Source: Nocardioides sp. WS12
GTDB lineage: Bacteria > Actinomycetota > Actinomycetes > Propionibacteriales > Nocardioidaceae
Assembly: GCF_014108865.1 (NCBI RefSeq)
Contig: NZ_CP053928.1
Span: 4,464,001-4,528,000 of the forward strand
DNA: 64,000 nucleotides
Direction: 5' to 3'
In this document: positions 9,077 through 19,919 of the stretch, one piece after another
Layout of the letters: the number at the start of each line of letters is the position of its first letter
Numbering within the stretch: position 1 is the stretch's first letter
Program-made: the position numbers and the translations under genes
Notes under the pieces: generated by a model
Seen by the model: the letters and a program-made list of their open reading frames with translations, nothing else
What the model was told of the DNA's origin: nothing
The model's database searches: none

Positions 9077-9496
9077 GTGAAGGTGCGGGATCCGCAGGGC
9101 CAGACGTGGCGGGTGACGCGGCGCTGGGTGCCTTGGCGTCCGCGGCGCCGATACCTGGGCCCGCGCCTGTGGGTGGAGTCCGCGGGCAGCATCACCGAGT
9201 TCGTGTTCGCCCTCGTCTTCGGGCTGGTCATCTTCCCGATACTGACCTTTGTGTTCCTCTCGGGCGGCGAGATCGTGTTGCTGGGGCTGATCGTCCCGTT
9301 CGTGGCGATCGGCCGGATCGCTTTCGGCAAGCACTGGTGGATCGAGGCCCGCGAGGGCTTCACGCCGTTCTGGGAGGAGCAGGCCGGAACGTGGCGCCTC
9401 AGTGGCGAGCGGATCCGGAAGGTCGCCGGTGACATCGAGCGTGGCGACCTCCCGCTCCAGAGCCTCGGCACGGAACCGTCCACCGAGGTCATCTGA
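9077..9496 (+). CDS. Small two-helix membrane protein of unknown function
   Basis: I do not recognise a family with a known function. The 139-residue product begins with a basic, Trp/Arg-rich stretch (QTWRVTRRWVPWRPRRRY). Two hydrophobic helices follow (about 43-61 and 65-83), then a soluble tail of about 55 residues. The start is GTG at 9077. It diverges from mutA with an 83-base gap and is followed 82 bases later by a glycosyltransferase on the same strand. Codon use fits a real gene. Confidence 0.7.
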   Translation: MKVRDPQGQTWRVTRRWVPWRPRRRYLGPRLWVESAGSITEFVFALVFGLVIFPILTFVFLSGGEIVLLGLIVPFVAIGRIAFGKHWWIEAREGFTPFWEEQAGTWRLSGERIRKVAGDIERGDLPLQSLGTEPSTEVI

Positions 9497-9578
9497 CCGC
9501 GAACGGTTCACCCGACGTACACGCGGCGCTCTCGCGACGCTCAGGCCGGCGCCACGTCGCCCATCCAGGGTGGGAACC

Positions 9579-10628
9579 ATGAAGATCGTCCTTGCGACCG
9601 AGACCTTCTACCCCGCGGTCGACAGCACCACCACGACACTCAAGGCCACGGCCGACCGTCTCATCGACCAGGGCCACACGGTCCGGATCATTGCCCCGGG
9701 CCCCGGCCTGGCGAGCTACCGCGGCTGCGACGTCGTCCGCGTGCGCCCGCTCGAGCCCACCGGCGCGCAGATCCGCGACACCATCGACACGTTCGGGCCC
9801 GACCTGGTGCAGGTGCACTCGCCCCGCGCCATCGGCCGCAAGGCGCTCAAGCACGCGGCCCGCGCCGGTGTGCCGACCCTCGCCGTCGAACAGTCCCCCG
9901 TGCTCGACCTCGCTGCCGACTACTGGCGCGCCAAGGTCGCCGAGCGTGCGGACCAGGTCCTGGTGACGTCGCCGTGGATGGTCGAGCGCGCCGCCGAACT
10001 CGGCATCGAGGCGCAACTGTGGCTGCCCGGCGTCGACCCCGCCGCCTTCACCCCCGCGCTCCGCGACCAGTGGCTGCACGGGTCGTGGTCGAAGGCGAAG
10101 TCGAAGGAAGGGCGCCGCGTCGTCGTCGGCTACGTCGGAGGTCTCCACAAGGCTGCCGGAGTACGACGCCTCGTGGACCTCGCCGCGGTTCCCGGCATCC
10201 GCCTCGTCGTGATCGGCGGCGGCCCCGAGCGCGAGTGGCTGGCCCGCCGCCTGCCGGATGCCCGCTTCACCGGGCCGCTGGGAGTCGGCGACCTGACGGT
10301 GGCCGTGCCGACGCTGGACCTGCTGGTGCACCCCGGTGAGCACGAGACCGACTGCCACGCGTTGCGCGAAGCGGCCTCGGCGGGGGTGCCGGTCGTGGCT
10401 CCCCGTGCCGGCGGCGCCCGCCACGTGGTGTCCCACCTGGAGACGGGTGTCCTCTACAACGCCTCGGACGCCCGCGACTTCGCCCGGGCCGTCACGGCAG
10501 TCGCCGCCGACCCGCACCGCGGGCTGCTGGGTACCGCTGCGCGCGAGGTGGCGGGTCGTCGTACCTGGACCGATGCGGTGGACGAGCTGATCGGCTCCTT
10601 CTACCCGGCGCCCCTGCCCGTCGCCTGA
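9579..10628 (+). CDS. Glycosyltransferase family 4 protein (mannosyltransferase-like)
   Basis: This is a cytoplasmic GT-B glycosyltransferase, 349 residues. It starts MKIVLATETFYPAVDSTTTT with an N-terminal acceptor domain. The second Rossmann half begins near RRVVVGYVGGLHKAAGVRRL (about 183) and carries the nucleotide-sugar region LLVHPGEHETDCHALREAAS with the family Glu, then GVPVVAPRAGG. It resembles actinobacterial PimB/MgtA-type mannosyltransferases involved in lipid glycosylation, but acceptor and donor are inferred. The ATG at 9579 is preferred; the upstream open frame reads through unconserved sequence. It converges with the DUF1345 gene. Confidence 0.88.
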   Translation: MKIVLATETFYPAVDSTTTTLKATADRLIDQGHTVRIIAPGPGLASYRGCDVVRVRPLEPTGAQIRDTIDTFGPDLVQVHSPRAIGRKALKHAARAGVPTLAVEQSPVLDLAADYWRAKVAERADQVLVTSPWMVERAAELGIEAQLWLPGVDPAAFTPALRDQWLHGSWSKAKSKEGRRVVVGYVGGLHKAAGVRRLVDLAAVPGIRLVVIGGGPEREWLARRLPDARFTGPLGVGDLTVAVPTLDLLVHPGEHETDCHALREAASAGVPVVAPRAGGARHVVSHLETGVLYNASDARDFARAVTAVAADPHRGLLGTAAREVAGRRTWTDAVDELIGSFYPAPLPVA

Positions 10629-10637
10629 GCAGGACCC

Positions 10638-11300
10638 TCAGCTCGCGACGATCCCCACCACGAGGTTGATCGTCGTCGCGATGATCGCGGCACCGAACAC
10701 GTACGAGAACAGGCAGTGCCTCAGCACCACGGCCCGGATCGCTGAACTGGTGACCGCAGTGTCGGAGACCTGGTAGGTCATCCCGAGGTTGTAGCTGAAG
10801 TAGAAGAAGTCGCGGAAGGCCGGCGCGTCCGGCGGAGGGTCGGCGTTGAAGTCGATGCCACCGGGCGTCCCGCCGTAGTAGAGGTGGGCGTAGCGGGTCG
10901 CGTACATCAGGTGCAGCGACGCCCACGCCAGGAAGACACCCGCCAGCGCCAGGGCGGCCGGGCCACGGCCCGCGTGGTCACCGCCGGACAGCATCAGCAT
11001 CACGATGCCGGCGAGGCCGGCCAGCGCAGCACCGGCGACCACGAGCTCGGTGGGCACCGGTCGCAGGTCTTCGTGGGTCACATTGACCTTGGTCGTCTCG
11101 GCGTCCATTGGCCAAAGCACCAGCCAGCCGACCGCGACGTACGCCGCGCCCGTGACGGCGATCCCGGTCAGGACGCCGATCTCCGCATCGGCAGCCGCCG
11201 CAACAGCGCCGGCCACGATCCCTGCCAGCAACGCACCCAGCAACCGCGGCACCGCGGTGGCGACGAGAGGTGGCCGCTTGACCCGAGGCGCCCCGCTCAT
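10638..11300 (-). CDS. DUF1345 family membrane protein
   Basis: This 220-residue integral membrane protein has about five hydrophobic helices. The DUF1345 signature segment ASLHLMYATRYAHLYY lies near residue 125. An acidic and aromatic loop follows (FRDFFYFSYNLGMTYQVSDT), and a C-terminal helix ends the protein. Function is unknown in the family. Its start overlaps the stop of the upstream hydrolase by 4 bases (11297-11300), so the two are co-translated. Confidence 0.82.
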   Translation of the reverse strand: MSGAPRVKRPPLVATAVPRLLGALLAGIVAGAVAAAADAEIGVLTGIAVTGAAYVAVGWLVLWPMDAETTKVNVTHEDLRPVPTELVVAGAALAGLAGIVMLMLSGGDHAGRGPAALALAGVFLAWASLHLMYATRYAHLYYGGTPGGIDFNADPPPDAPAFRDFFYFSYNLGMTYQVSDTAVTSSAIRAVVLRHCLFSYVFGAAIIATTINLVVGIVAS

Positions 11301-12043
11301 GAGGACTTCAGTGCCCGGTCGAGTGCCTCGCGGAGTTCGTCGTAGTGCCGCTCCGCGCTGCTCTCGTCGTAGGCGGCGGTGTCGGCCATCGTGTAGCCGT
11401 GCACAGCACCGGGGTACACCGCTGTGCGGCGCGGGACGCCCGCTGCATCCAGCGCCCCATCGAACGCCTCGATCTGTTCGGGGCTGTTGGACCGATCGGC
11501 ATCGGCATGGCCGGCGAGGACGAAGGTCGCGGCACCGGGCAGGTCAAGATGCGGACTGTCGGGGGCGTCGGTCACGATCCCGCCGGTGTGGAACATGCCG
11601 ACCACGGCGACGTCGTCGGGCAGGTGCGCCGCGGTGCGCAGCGCGAGGCGCCCGCCGAAGCAGTAGCCGGTGGTCGCGATCGGGCCGTCCGCTGCGCCGC
11701 CGATGCCGCGGAGCGCGTCGATCCACTCCTCAGCGTCGGCGCACACCACGTCGGCGCTGATGCTGCGCACGCGGTCCATCACGCCCGATGCCATGAAGGC
11801 TTCACGGTTCTCCGGCACCCGCAGATCGGATCGCGGAGCCAGGTCCTCGACGCTCCCGTCCCGCCAGAAGACGTTGGGTGCCAGCACGACGTAGCCCCAC
11901 GACGCGATCCGGTCGGCCATCCGCTCGATCTGTGGGCGCAGGCCGATCGCGTCCATGTAGAGCAGCACCCCGGGACCAGCCGTCCCGGTCACATACGCCT
12001 CGGCCTCGCCGTCCGGCACCTCGAGCGCGATGTAGTCCGCCAT
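11297..12043 (-). CDS. Dienelactone hydrolase family protein
   Basis: This is an alpha/beta hydrolase of the dienelactone hydrolase family, 248 residues, cytoplasmic. The nucleophile is a Cys in GYCFGGRLAL (near residue 127). The catalytic Asp is probably in HADADRSN (near 178) and the His in AVHGYTMAD (near 209), giving the Cys-Asp-His triad typical of the family. Dienelactone hydrolases open lactone rings in chloroaromatic breakdown, but most family members have unknown substrates. It is co-translated with the DUF1345 protein and diverges from the LysR gene with a 40-base gap, so that regulator might also act here. Confidence 0.87.
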   Translation of the reverse strand: MADYIALEVPDGEAEAYVTGTAGPGVLLYMDAIGLRPQIERMADRIASWGYVVLAPNVFWRDGSVEDLAPRSDLRVPENREAFMASGVMDRVRSISADVVCADAEEWIDALRGIGGAADGPIATTGYCFGGRLALRTAAHLPDDVAVVGMFHTGGIVTDAPDSPHLDLPGAATFVLAGHADADRSNSPEQIEAFDGALDAAGVPRRTAVYPGAVHGYTMADTAAYDESSAERHYDELREALDRALKSS

Positions 12044-12083
12044 GTCGAAAGACTAGGACCGCGGGCTCTGGTATTGATGCCCC

Positions 12084-12986
12084 ATGCTGCTGCGCCGTCT
12101 GGAATACCTCGCCGCCTTGTCGCGCGAGAGCCACTTCGGCCGCGCCGCTGCGGAGTGCCATGTCACCCAGCCCGCGCTGTCGGCCGGCATCCGCAAACTG
12201 GAGTCCGAACTCGGCGTGCAGATCGTGCGGCGCGGTCAGCGGTTCGAGGGCTTCACGCCCGAGGGTGAGGAAGTGCTGCGCTGGGCCAAGCGGATCCTCG
12301 CCGAGCGTGAGTCCCTCGACCAGACGCTGACGAACATGCGCGGCGGGCTCAGCGGCACGTTGCGGATCGGTGCCATCCCGACGGCACTCACCGTGTCCTC
12401 GGCGCTGACGACGCCGCTGCACGCGAAGCACCCGCTGGTGCGGTTCCACCTGGCCTCGATGTCGTCGCGCGAGATCGTCACCCGACTCAACGACTTCGAC
12501 ATCGACGTGGGCATGACCTACGTCGACGGCGAGCCGCTCGGTCGCGTGAAGGTGGTCCCGCTCTACCAGGAGCGCTACCTCTTCCTCACCCCGATCGACG
12601 GCGAGTACGGCGACCGCTCCTCGATCACGTGGGCGGAGGCGGCCACCGCCCAGCTGTGCCAGTTGACCGGCGACATGCAGAACCGCCGGATCATCGACGG
12701 CTACCTGGCGGACACCGGAGCCGAGGCACGCATCACGGTCGAGACTGACACGGTCTCGGCGCTCTACGCCCACGTCACGTCGATGGGGCTCTCGAGCGTC
12801 GTACCGCACACGTGGCTGCCGAACTTCGGCGTACCCGACCAGACGAAGGTGATCCCGCTGCCGGCACCGAAGCGCTCGTTCCATGTCGGCCTGGTGCTCG
12901 CCGGGCACGGTCCCGAGTCGATGCTGGCGCAGGCACTGGTGGAGGTCGCCAGGACCCGGGCCGTGCAGCGTGCCCTGCGTGCCTGA
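12084..12986 (+). CDS. LysR family transcriptional regulator
   Basis: This 300-residue DNA-binding regulator starts with the winged helix-turn-helix (YLAALSRESHFGRAAAECHV then TQPALSAGIRKLESELGVQI, residues 7-46). A two-lobe effector domain follows from about residue 90. It ends one base before the fdhD stop (tail to tail) and diverges from the dienelactone hydrolase. It could regulate either the hydrolase or the formate dehydrogenase operon. The 40-base divergent gap favours the hydrolase by the usual LysR arrangement. Confidence 0.93.
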   Translation: MLLRRLEYLAALSRESHFGRAAAECHVTQPALSAGIRKLESELGVQIVRRGQRFEGFTPEGEEVLRWAKRILAERESLDQTLTNMRGGLSGTLRIGAIPTALTVSSALTTPLHAKHPLVRFHLASMSSREIVTRLNDFDIDVGMTYVDGEPLGRVKVVPLYQERYLFLTPIDGEYGDRSSITWAEAATAQLCQLTGDMQNRRIIDGYLADTGAEARITVETDTVSALYAHVTSMGLSSVVPHTWLPNFGVPDQTKVIPLPAPKRSFHVGLVLAGHGPESMLAQALVEVARTRAVQRALRA

Positions 12987-13838
12987 TCAGACTGGACTGG
13001 TCAGGCTCTCCACGGCGACCTGCAACCGATCCACGCCGGAGTAGACGTTCATCGATGCCCCGCGGAGGAAGCCGACGAGAGTCAGCCCGTGCTCGTCGGC
13101 GAGGTCGACGGCCAGGGACGACGGCGCGGAGACCGCGGCCATCATCGGGATGCCCGCCATCACGGCCTTCTGCACCAGTTCGAACGACGCCCGGCCACTC
13201 ACCATGAGGATCGTCTCCCGCAACGGCAGCAGCCCGTTGCGGGCCGCGTGGCCGATGACCTTGTCGACCGCGTTGTGCCGGCCGACGTCCTCCCGCAGGC
13301 AGAGCAGCTCGCCGTCGGCGGTGAACAGGGCAGCGGCATGGAGGCCACCGGTGCGGTCGAAGACCCGCTGCTCCTCGCGCAGGCGTTCAGGCAGCAGCGC
13401 CAGTGCCTCCGGGGTGATCCGGAGCGGGTCGTCCGCGACGGTCCACGTCGAGGCCGTGCGTACGGCGTCGAGGCTGGCCTTGCCGCACAGCCCGCAGGAC
13501 GAGGTCGTGTAGAAGTTGCGCTCCAGCGACGCGTCGAGCGGCGGCAGCGACGGGTCCAGGCCGACGTCCACCACGTTGTAGGTGTTGGTCCCGTCCTCGG
13601 CCGTGCCGGCGCAGTAGCGCGCGGACAGCACGTCGGACGTCGTACGGACCACGCCTTCGCTGACAAGGAAGCCGACGGCGAGGTCGAAGTCGTCGCCCGG
13701 CGTACGCATGGTGATGGTGAGCGCCCGACCGCCGACCCGGATCTCCATCGGTTCCTCGGCGGCGAGCGTGTCCGGGCGCTGGTCGACGACCCCGTCGCGG
13801 ATCCGCAGCACCTTCCGCCGGGTGGTCACCCGGCCCAT
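12987..13838 (-). CDS. fdhD: Formate dehydrogenase accessory sulfurtransferase FdhD
   Basis: FdhD passes sulfur from a cysteine desulfurase to the bis-MGD molybdenum cofactor, which activates formate dehydrogenase. The 283-residue product starts MGRVTTRRKVLRIRDG. It carries the sulfur-relay motif SSCGLCGKAS (CxxC) near residue 115, followed by TGGLHAAALF, REDVGRHNAVDKVIG and SGRASFELVQKA. The ATG at 13838 overlaps the fdhF stop by one base (TGATG), so it is co-translated with its client enzyme. Confidence 0.95.
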   Translation of the reverse strand: MGRVTTRRKVLRIRDGVVDQRPDTLAAEEPMEIRVGGRALTITMRTPGDDFDLAVGFLVSEGVVRTTSDVLSARYCAGTAEDGTNTYNVVDVGLDPSLPPLDASLERNFYTTSSCGLCGKASLDAVRTASTWTVADDPLRITPEALALLPERLREEQRVFDRTGGLHAAALFTADGELLCLREDVGRHNAVDKVIGHAARNGLLPLRETILMVSGRASFELVQKAVMAGIPMMAAVSAPSSLAVDLADEHGLTLVGFLRGASMNVYSGVDRLQVAVESLTSPV

Positions 13839-16156
13839 CAGCCGCTCACCTGCTCGGCAGCGGGTTCCAGTCGCACGAGGACCCCCTTGGAGGTCGGGGT
13901 GTTGCTGCCCGACGCAACGCTGTCGAGCGGCACGAGCACGTTGGTCTCGGGGTAGTACGACGCCGCCGACCCACGGCTGGCGGGGTAGGCCACCAGCGTG
14001 AAGTTCCGGGCGCGACGCTCGATGCCGTCGTCCCAGACGCTCACGATGTCGACCTGGTCGCCGTTCTCGAACCCGAGCTCGGCGATGTCGTCGGGGTTGA
14101 TCATCACGATGTGCCGCGCGTTGTGGATGCCGCGATAACGGTCGTTGAGGGCGTACGGGATGGTGTTCCACTGGTCGTGGGAGCGCAGCGACTGCAGGAT
14201 CAGGTGCCCCGGCGGAGTCTCGAGCCAGGCCAGCACGTTGATCGAGAAGAGGGCCTTGCCGCTCGGCGTCGGGTAGATCCCGGAGTTCACCGGGTTGGGC
14301 AACGTGAAGCCACCGGGCTTCTTGATCCGCTCGTTGAAGTCCTCGAACCCGGGTACGACGCGCGCGATCCGGTCGCGGATCGTGTCGTTGTCAGCCTCGA
14401 ACTCGGCCCACGGGATTGCCGGGGCGTCGCCGAGCGTGCGCTGCGCCAGCCGGGTGATGATCGAGACCTCGCTCAGCAGGTGCTTCGAAGCGGGTGAGAG
14501 CTTGCCGTGAGTGCGGTGCACCGAACTCATCGAGTCCTCGACGGTGACGTACTGCTCACGGCCCGCCTGGACGTCCTTGTCGCTGCGGCCGAGGGTCGGC
14601 AGGATCAGTGCGGTCGCGCCGGTGACCGTGTGTGAGCGGTTGAGCTTGGTGGAGATCTGCACCGTCAGGCTGCAGTTGCGCAGAGCCGCCTCGGTCACGT
14701 CACTGTCCGACATCGCCCGCACGAAGTTGCCGGCGACCCCGACGAAGACGCGAGCCTTGCCGTCGCGCATCGCCCGGACCCCTCCAACGGAGTCGACGCC
14801 GTGCTTGCGGGGCGGCTCGAAGCCGAACTCCGTGCCGAGTGCGTCGAGGAACCTGTCCGGCATCTTCTCCCAGATGCCCATCGTCCGGTCACCCTGGACG
14901 TTGGAGTGGCCGCGCACCGGGCACACACCGGCGCCGGGCTTGCCCAGGTTGCCGCGCAGCATCAGGAAGTTCACGATCTCGCGGATCGTCGGCACGCCGT
15001 GCTTCTGCTGGGTCAGGCCCATCGCCCAGCAGACGATGACGGACGTGCTGGCGAGCACCTGCTCGTGGACGGCCTCGATCTCCTCACGGGTCAGGCCCGT
15101 CGCCTCGAGGGTCTGCTCCCAGGTGATGTCGCCGGCCTGCGCCGCGAACTCGTCGAATCCGGCGGCGTACGTCGCGATGTAGTCGCGGTCGACGACTCCC
15201 CCACCGTTGGCAGCGTCGGATTCCAGGATCAGCTTGTTGAGCATCTTGAACAGGGCGAGGTCGCCACCCGGGCGGATCTTGAGGAACAGGTCGGCGATCT
15301 GGATGCCGTTGCCGATGACGCCGCTGGGCTGCTGTGGGTTCTTGAACCGCATCAGCCCGGCCTCGGGCAAGGTGTTGACCGCGATCACCTGGCCACCGCT
15401 CTTCTTGGTGTGCTCCAGCGCGGAGAGCATCCGCGGGTGGTTCGTGCCGGGGTTCTGACCGACGACGAAGACCAGGTCGCTGTTGTAGATGTCCTCGAGC
15501 TGGACGCTGCCCTTGCCGATCCCGAGCGTCTCGCCCAGCCCGGTGCCGCTCGACTCGTGGCACATGTTCGAGCAGTCCGGCAGGTTGTTGGTGCCGAAGG
15601 CACGGGAGAACAACTGGAGCAGGAACGCGGCTTCGTTGTTGAGTCGGCCCGAGACGTAGAACATCGCCTCGTCCGGTGAGGCCAGCCCGTTGAGCTCATC
15701 GGCGATGATCCCGAACGCCTCGTCCCACGCGATCGGCTCGTAGTGCGTCGCGCCGGGGCGCTTGACCATCGGTTCGGTGAGCCGGCCCTGCTGGTTGAGC
15801 CAGTAGTCCGACTTGCCGTCGAGGTCCTCCACCGAGTGCTTCGCGAAGAAGTCGCGGGTGACGCGGCGGCTGGTCGCCTCGTCGTTGATGTGCTTCGCGC
15901 CGTTCTCGCAGTACTCGTTCTTGTGGCGGTGGTCCGGCTCCGGCCAGGCACAGCCCGGGCAGTCGATGCCCTTGGTCTGGTTGAGACTCAGCAGCGTCAA
16001 CATGCTGCGCTTCACGCTGGTCTGCTCGAAGGAATACTCCAATGCGTGCCGCACACCGGGGAGGCCGGCGGCGTACGTCTTGGGCGGTGTGACGCTGAGG
16101 TCGTCGGACGGGTCGTCGACCGGGGCCTTCTTCATCTTTCCAGCGTGTCCGCTCAC
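13838..16156 (-). CDS. fdhF: FdhF/YdeP family molybdopterin oxidoreductase (formate dehydrogenase alpha-like)
   Basis: This is a 772-residue molybdenum bis-MGD enzyme of the FdhF/YdeP type, probably cytoplasmic, oxidising formate or acting in acid/redox stress as YdeP does. Its N terminus has GIDCPGCAWPEPDHRHKNEYCENG (Cys pair near residues 60-63, another near 78). The Mo-pterin region includes NNLPDCSNMCHESSGTGLGE (about 194-213) with the likely metal-ligand Cys. VVGQNPGTNHPRML and the C-terminal molybdopterin dinucleotide-binding domain follow. No in-frame TGA selenocysteine codon is seen. Downstream is fdhD; upstream is the divergent sdhCAB operon with palindromes between them. The physiological substrate is inferred. 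Confidence 0.9.
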   Translation of the reverse strand: MSGHAGKMKKAPVDDPSDDLSVTPPKTYAAGLPGVRHALEYSFEQTSVKRSMLTLLSLNQTKGIDCPGCAWPEPDHRHKNEYCENGAKHINDEATSRRVTRDFFAKHSVEDLDGKSDYWLNQQGRLTEPMVKRPGATHYEPIAWDEAFGIIADELNGLASPDEAMFYVSGRLNNEAAFLLQLFSRAFGTNNLPDCSNMCHESSGTGLGETLGIGKGSVQLEDIYNSDLVFVVGQNPGTNHPRMLSALEHTKKSGGQVIAVNTLPEAGLMRFKNPQQPSGVIGNGIQIADLFLKIRPGGDLALFKMLNKLILESDAANGGGVVDRDYIATYAAGFDEFAAQAGDITWEQTLEATGLTREEIEAVHEQVLASTSVIVCWAMGLTQQKHGVPTIREIVNFLMLRGNLGKPGAGVCPVRGHSNVQGDRTMGIWEKMPDRFLDALGTEFGFEPPRKHGVDSVGGVRAMRDGKARVFVGVAGNFVRAMSDSDVTEAALRNCSLTVQISTKLNRSHTVTGATALILPTLGRSDKDVQAGREQYVTVEDSMSSVHRTHGKLSPASKHLLSEVSIITRLAQRTLGDAPAIPWAEFEADNDTIRDRIARVVPGFEDFNERIKKPGGFTLPNPVNSGIYPTPSGKALFSINVLAWLETPPGHLILQSLRSHDQWNTIPYALNDRYRGIHNARHIVMINPDDIAELGFENGDQVDIVSVWDDGIERRARNFTLVAYPASRGSAASYYPETNVLVPLDSVASGSNTPTSKGVLVRLEPAAEQVSG

Positions 16157-16193
16157 CTACCGCAGGTCAACAATGAAGATTTGATCGTTTGAC

Positions 16194-16204
16194 AACCAAT
16201 GGTT
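16194..16204. promoter_or_regulatory. Palindrome AACCAATGGTT in the fdhF promoter region
   Basis: An 11-base inverted repeat with one central base, 38 bases upstream of the fdhF start, beside a TTGTCA box on the minus strand. It is a possible operator; the regulator is unknown. Confidence 0.35.
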
Positions 16205-16243
16205 ATCAGGGCGGCACGCCCCCGCACCGGGGGCCCCGATCGA

Positions 16244-16259
16244 GTAAGGCTCGCCTTAC
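16244..16259. promoter_or_regulatory. Palindrome GTAAGGCTCGCCTTAC between fdhF and sdhC (iron-box-like)
   Basis: A perfect inverted repeat with 7-base arms and a 2-base centre, 62 bases before the sdhC start. The TAAGG-CCTTA layout recalls DtxR/IdeR iron boxes, and both flanking operons encode metal-cofactor enzymes, so iron control is plausible. It diverges from the full 19-base consensus. Confidence 0.4.
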
Positions 16260-16320
16260 GTGCCTATCTCACATGATCCGTGTCACCTACCGGTCAGTAG
16301 CGGGAGTAGCGTGACCCCTC

Positions 16321-17037
16321 GTGGCAACGACGACGCGACCTGAATTGGTGAAGGGCTCCCGTGCAGCCCGGTCAACCATCGCCCTGAAACTCCTGATGGC
16401 CCTGAGCGGCCTGCTGTTCATTGGCTTCGTAGTGGGGCACATGTACGGCAACCTCAAGGCCTTCGCCGGCGAGGAGGCCTTCAACGAGTACGCGCACCAT
16501 CTGCGCGAGCTCGGGGAGCCGATGCTCCCGTACGAGGGCTTCTTGTGGATCGTGCGCGTGGGCCTGCTGGCCGCGATCATCGTCCACATCGCCTGCGCAG
16601 TGGCGCTGTCGATCCGCGCGCACCACGCGCGACCGGTGAAGTACGTCGCGAAGAAGAACCGCGGCTCCTCGATCTCCTCGCGCACCATGCGCTGGGGCGG
16701 CGTGACGCTGCTGCTCTTCATCGTGTGGCACCTGCTCAACTTCACGATCGTGAAGATCAACCCGAGCAACGGCTCGACCGGTGACGACAACCCGTACCAG
16801 CTCGTGGTCGACACCTTCGACACTCCGTGGATGACGGTCATCTACCTGCTCGCGATGGTCGCGCTCGGTCTCCACCTCCACCACGGAACGTTCAGCTCGC
16901 TCCAGACGCTGGGGTTCACCAACACGGCAAGCTCCCGGGCACGCGCTCGGGCGGCCGGCTGGATCGTCGCGATCGTGATCGCTGGCGGGTTCACGCTGGT
17001 CCCCCTGTCCGTCCTCGTCGGCATCATCGAGAAGTAA
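16321..17037 (+). CDS. sdhC: Succinate dehydrogenase cytochrome b subunit
   Basis: This is the membrane anchor of complex II in the single-polypeptide b558 form, 238 residues with five hydrophobic helices. It carries heme-ligand histidines such as VGHMYGN (near 39), HIACA (near 91), WHLLNF (near 138) and LHLHHG (near 185). This form usually reduces menaquinone, as in actinobacteria and Bacillus. The start is GTG at 16321, with little leader homology to a ribosome site. sdhA follows after 13 bases, making a standard sdhCAB operon. Confidence 0.93.
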   Translation: MATTTRPELVKGSRAARSTIALKLLMALSGLLFIGFVVGHMYGNLKAFAGEEAFNEYAHHLRELGEPMLPYEGFLWIVRVGLLAAIIVHIACAVALSIRAHHARPVKYVAKKNRGSSISSRTMRWGGVTLLLFIVWHLLNFTIVKINPSNGSTGDDNPYQLVVDTFDTPWMTVIYLLAMVALGLHLHHGTFSSLQTLGFTNTASSRARARAAGWIVAIVIAGGFTLVPLSVLVGIIEK

Positions 17038-17050
17038 GGAGCTCCCCACC

Positions 17051-19068
<2,018 letters not shown>

Positions 19069-19072
<4 letters not shown>

Positions 19073-19827
19073 GCGCGGGCGACATGAACCTCACCCTCAA
19101 GATCTGGCGCCAGAGCGGTCCGGACGACAAGGGCGGCATCCACACCTACCAGCTCTCCGGCATCTCGCCGGACATGAGCTTCCTCGAGATGCTCGACGTC
19201 CTCAACGAGCAGCTGAACGCGAAGGGCGAAGAGCCCATCGCGTTCGACTCCGACTGTCGCGAGGGCATCTGCGGCATGTGTTCGCTGATGATCAACGGCG
19301 AGGCGCACGGCCCGGAGGTCACCACGACCTGCCAGCTGCACATGCGGTCCTTCTCCGACGGCGACACGATCACCATCGAGCCGTGGCGTGCCGAGCCGTT
19401 CCCGGTCATCAAGGACCTCGTGGTCGATCGCGGTGCCTTCGACCGGATCATCCAGGCCGGTGGCTTCATCTCCGCCAACACCGGTTCGGCCCCCGAGGCC
19501 AACTCGGTGCCGGCTCCGCGCGACAAGGCCATGCGTGCCTTCAACGTGGCCACCTGCATCGGCTGCGGCGGCTGCGTCGCGGCGTGCCCCAACGGTTCGG
19601 CCTCGCTGTTCCTCGGCGCGAAGATCACCCACCTGGGCGAGCTTCCGCAGGGCCAGCCCGAGCGCTGGACCCGCGTGGTGGACATGGTCGGCCAGCACGA
19701 CCACGAGGGCTTCGGTGGTTGCACCAACATCGGCGAATGCGCTGCTGCGTGCCCGAAGGAGATCCCGCTCGACGTGATCTCGCAGCTCAACAAGGACCTG
19801 CGCACCGCGCTCAAGATGGGTCTCTGA
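19069..19827 (+). CDS. sdhB: Succinate dehydrogenase iron-sulfur subunit
   Basis: This subunit carries electrons from the flavin to quinone through three Fe-S clusters. The plant-ferredoxin domain has CREGICGMC plus a later Cys (TTCQLHM) for the 2Fe-2S centre. The C-terminal half has CIGCGGCVAACP and CTNIGECAAACP for the 4Fe-4S and 3Fe-4S centres. I use the GTG at 19069, which overlaps the sdhA stop as GTGA and sits 8 bases after AGAGG (252 residues). The ATG at 19084 (247 residues, MNLTLKIWRQ) is an equally possible start. It is the last gene of the operon, followed by a strong hairpin. Confidence 0.94.
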
Positions 19828-19855
19828 CCTGTAGCAACAGCACAGCACGTCCCCC

Positions 19856-19890
19856 ACGACGCCGCATCAGCCTCGCTGATGCGGCGTCGT
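19856..19890 (+). terminator. Terminator hairpin after sdhCAB
   Basis: A perfect 15-bp stem (19856-19870 with 19876-19890) around a 5-base loop, 29 bases after the sdhB stop. There is no long U run, as is common in actinobacteria. It ends 30 bases before the cyclase start. Confidence 0.75.
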
Positions 19891-19919
19891 TGCGTCCCGG
19901 GGTCTGCCAAGATGCGGCT

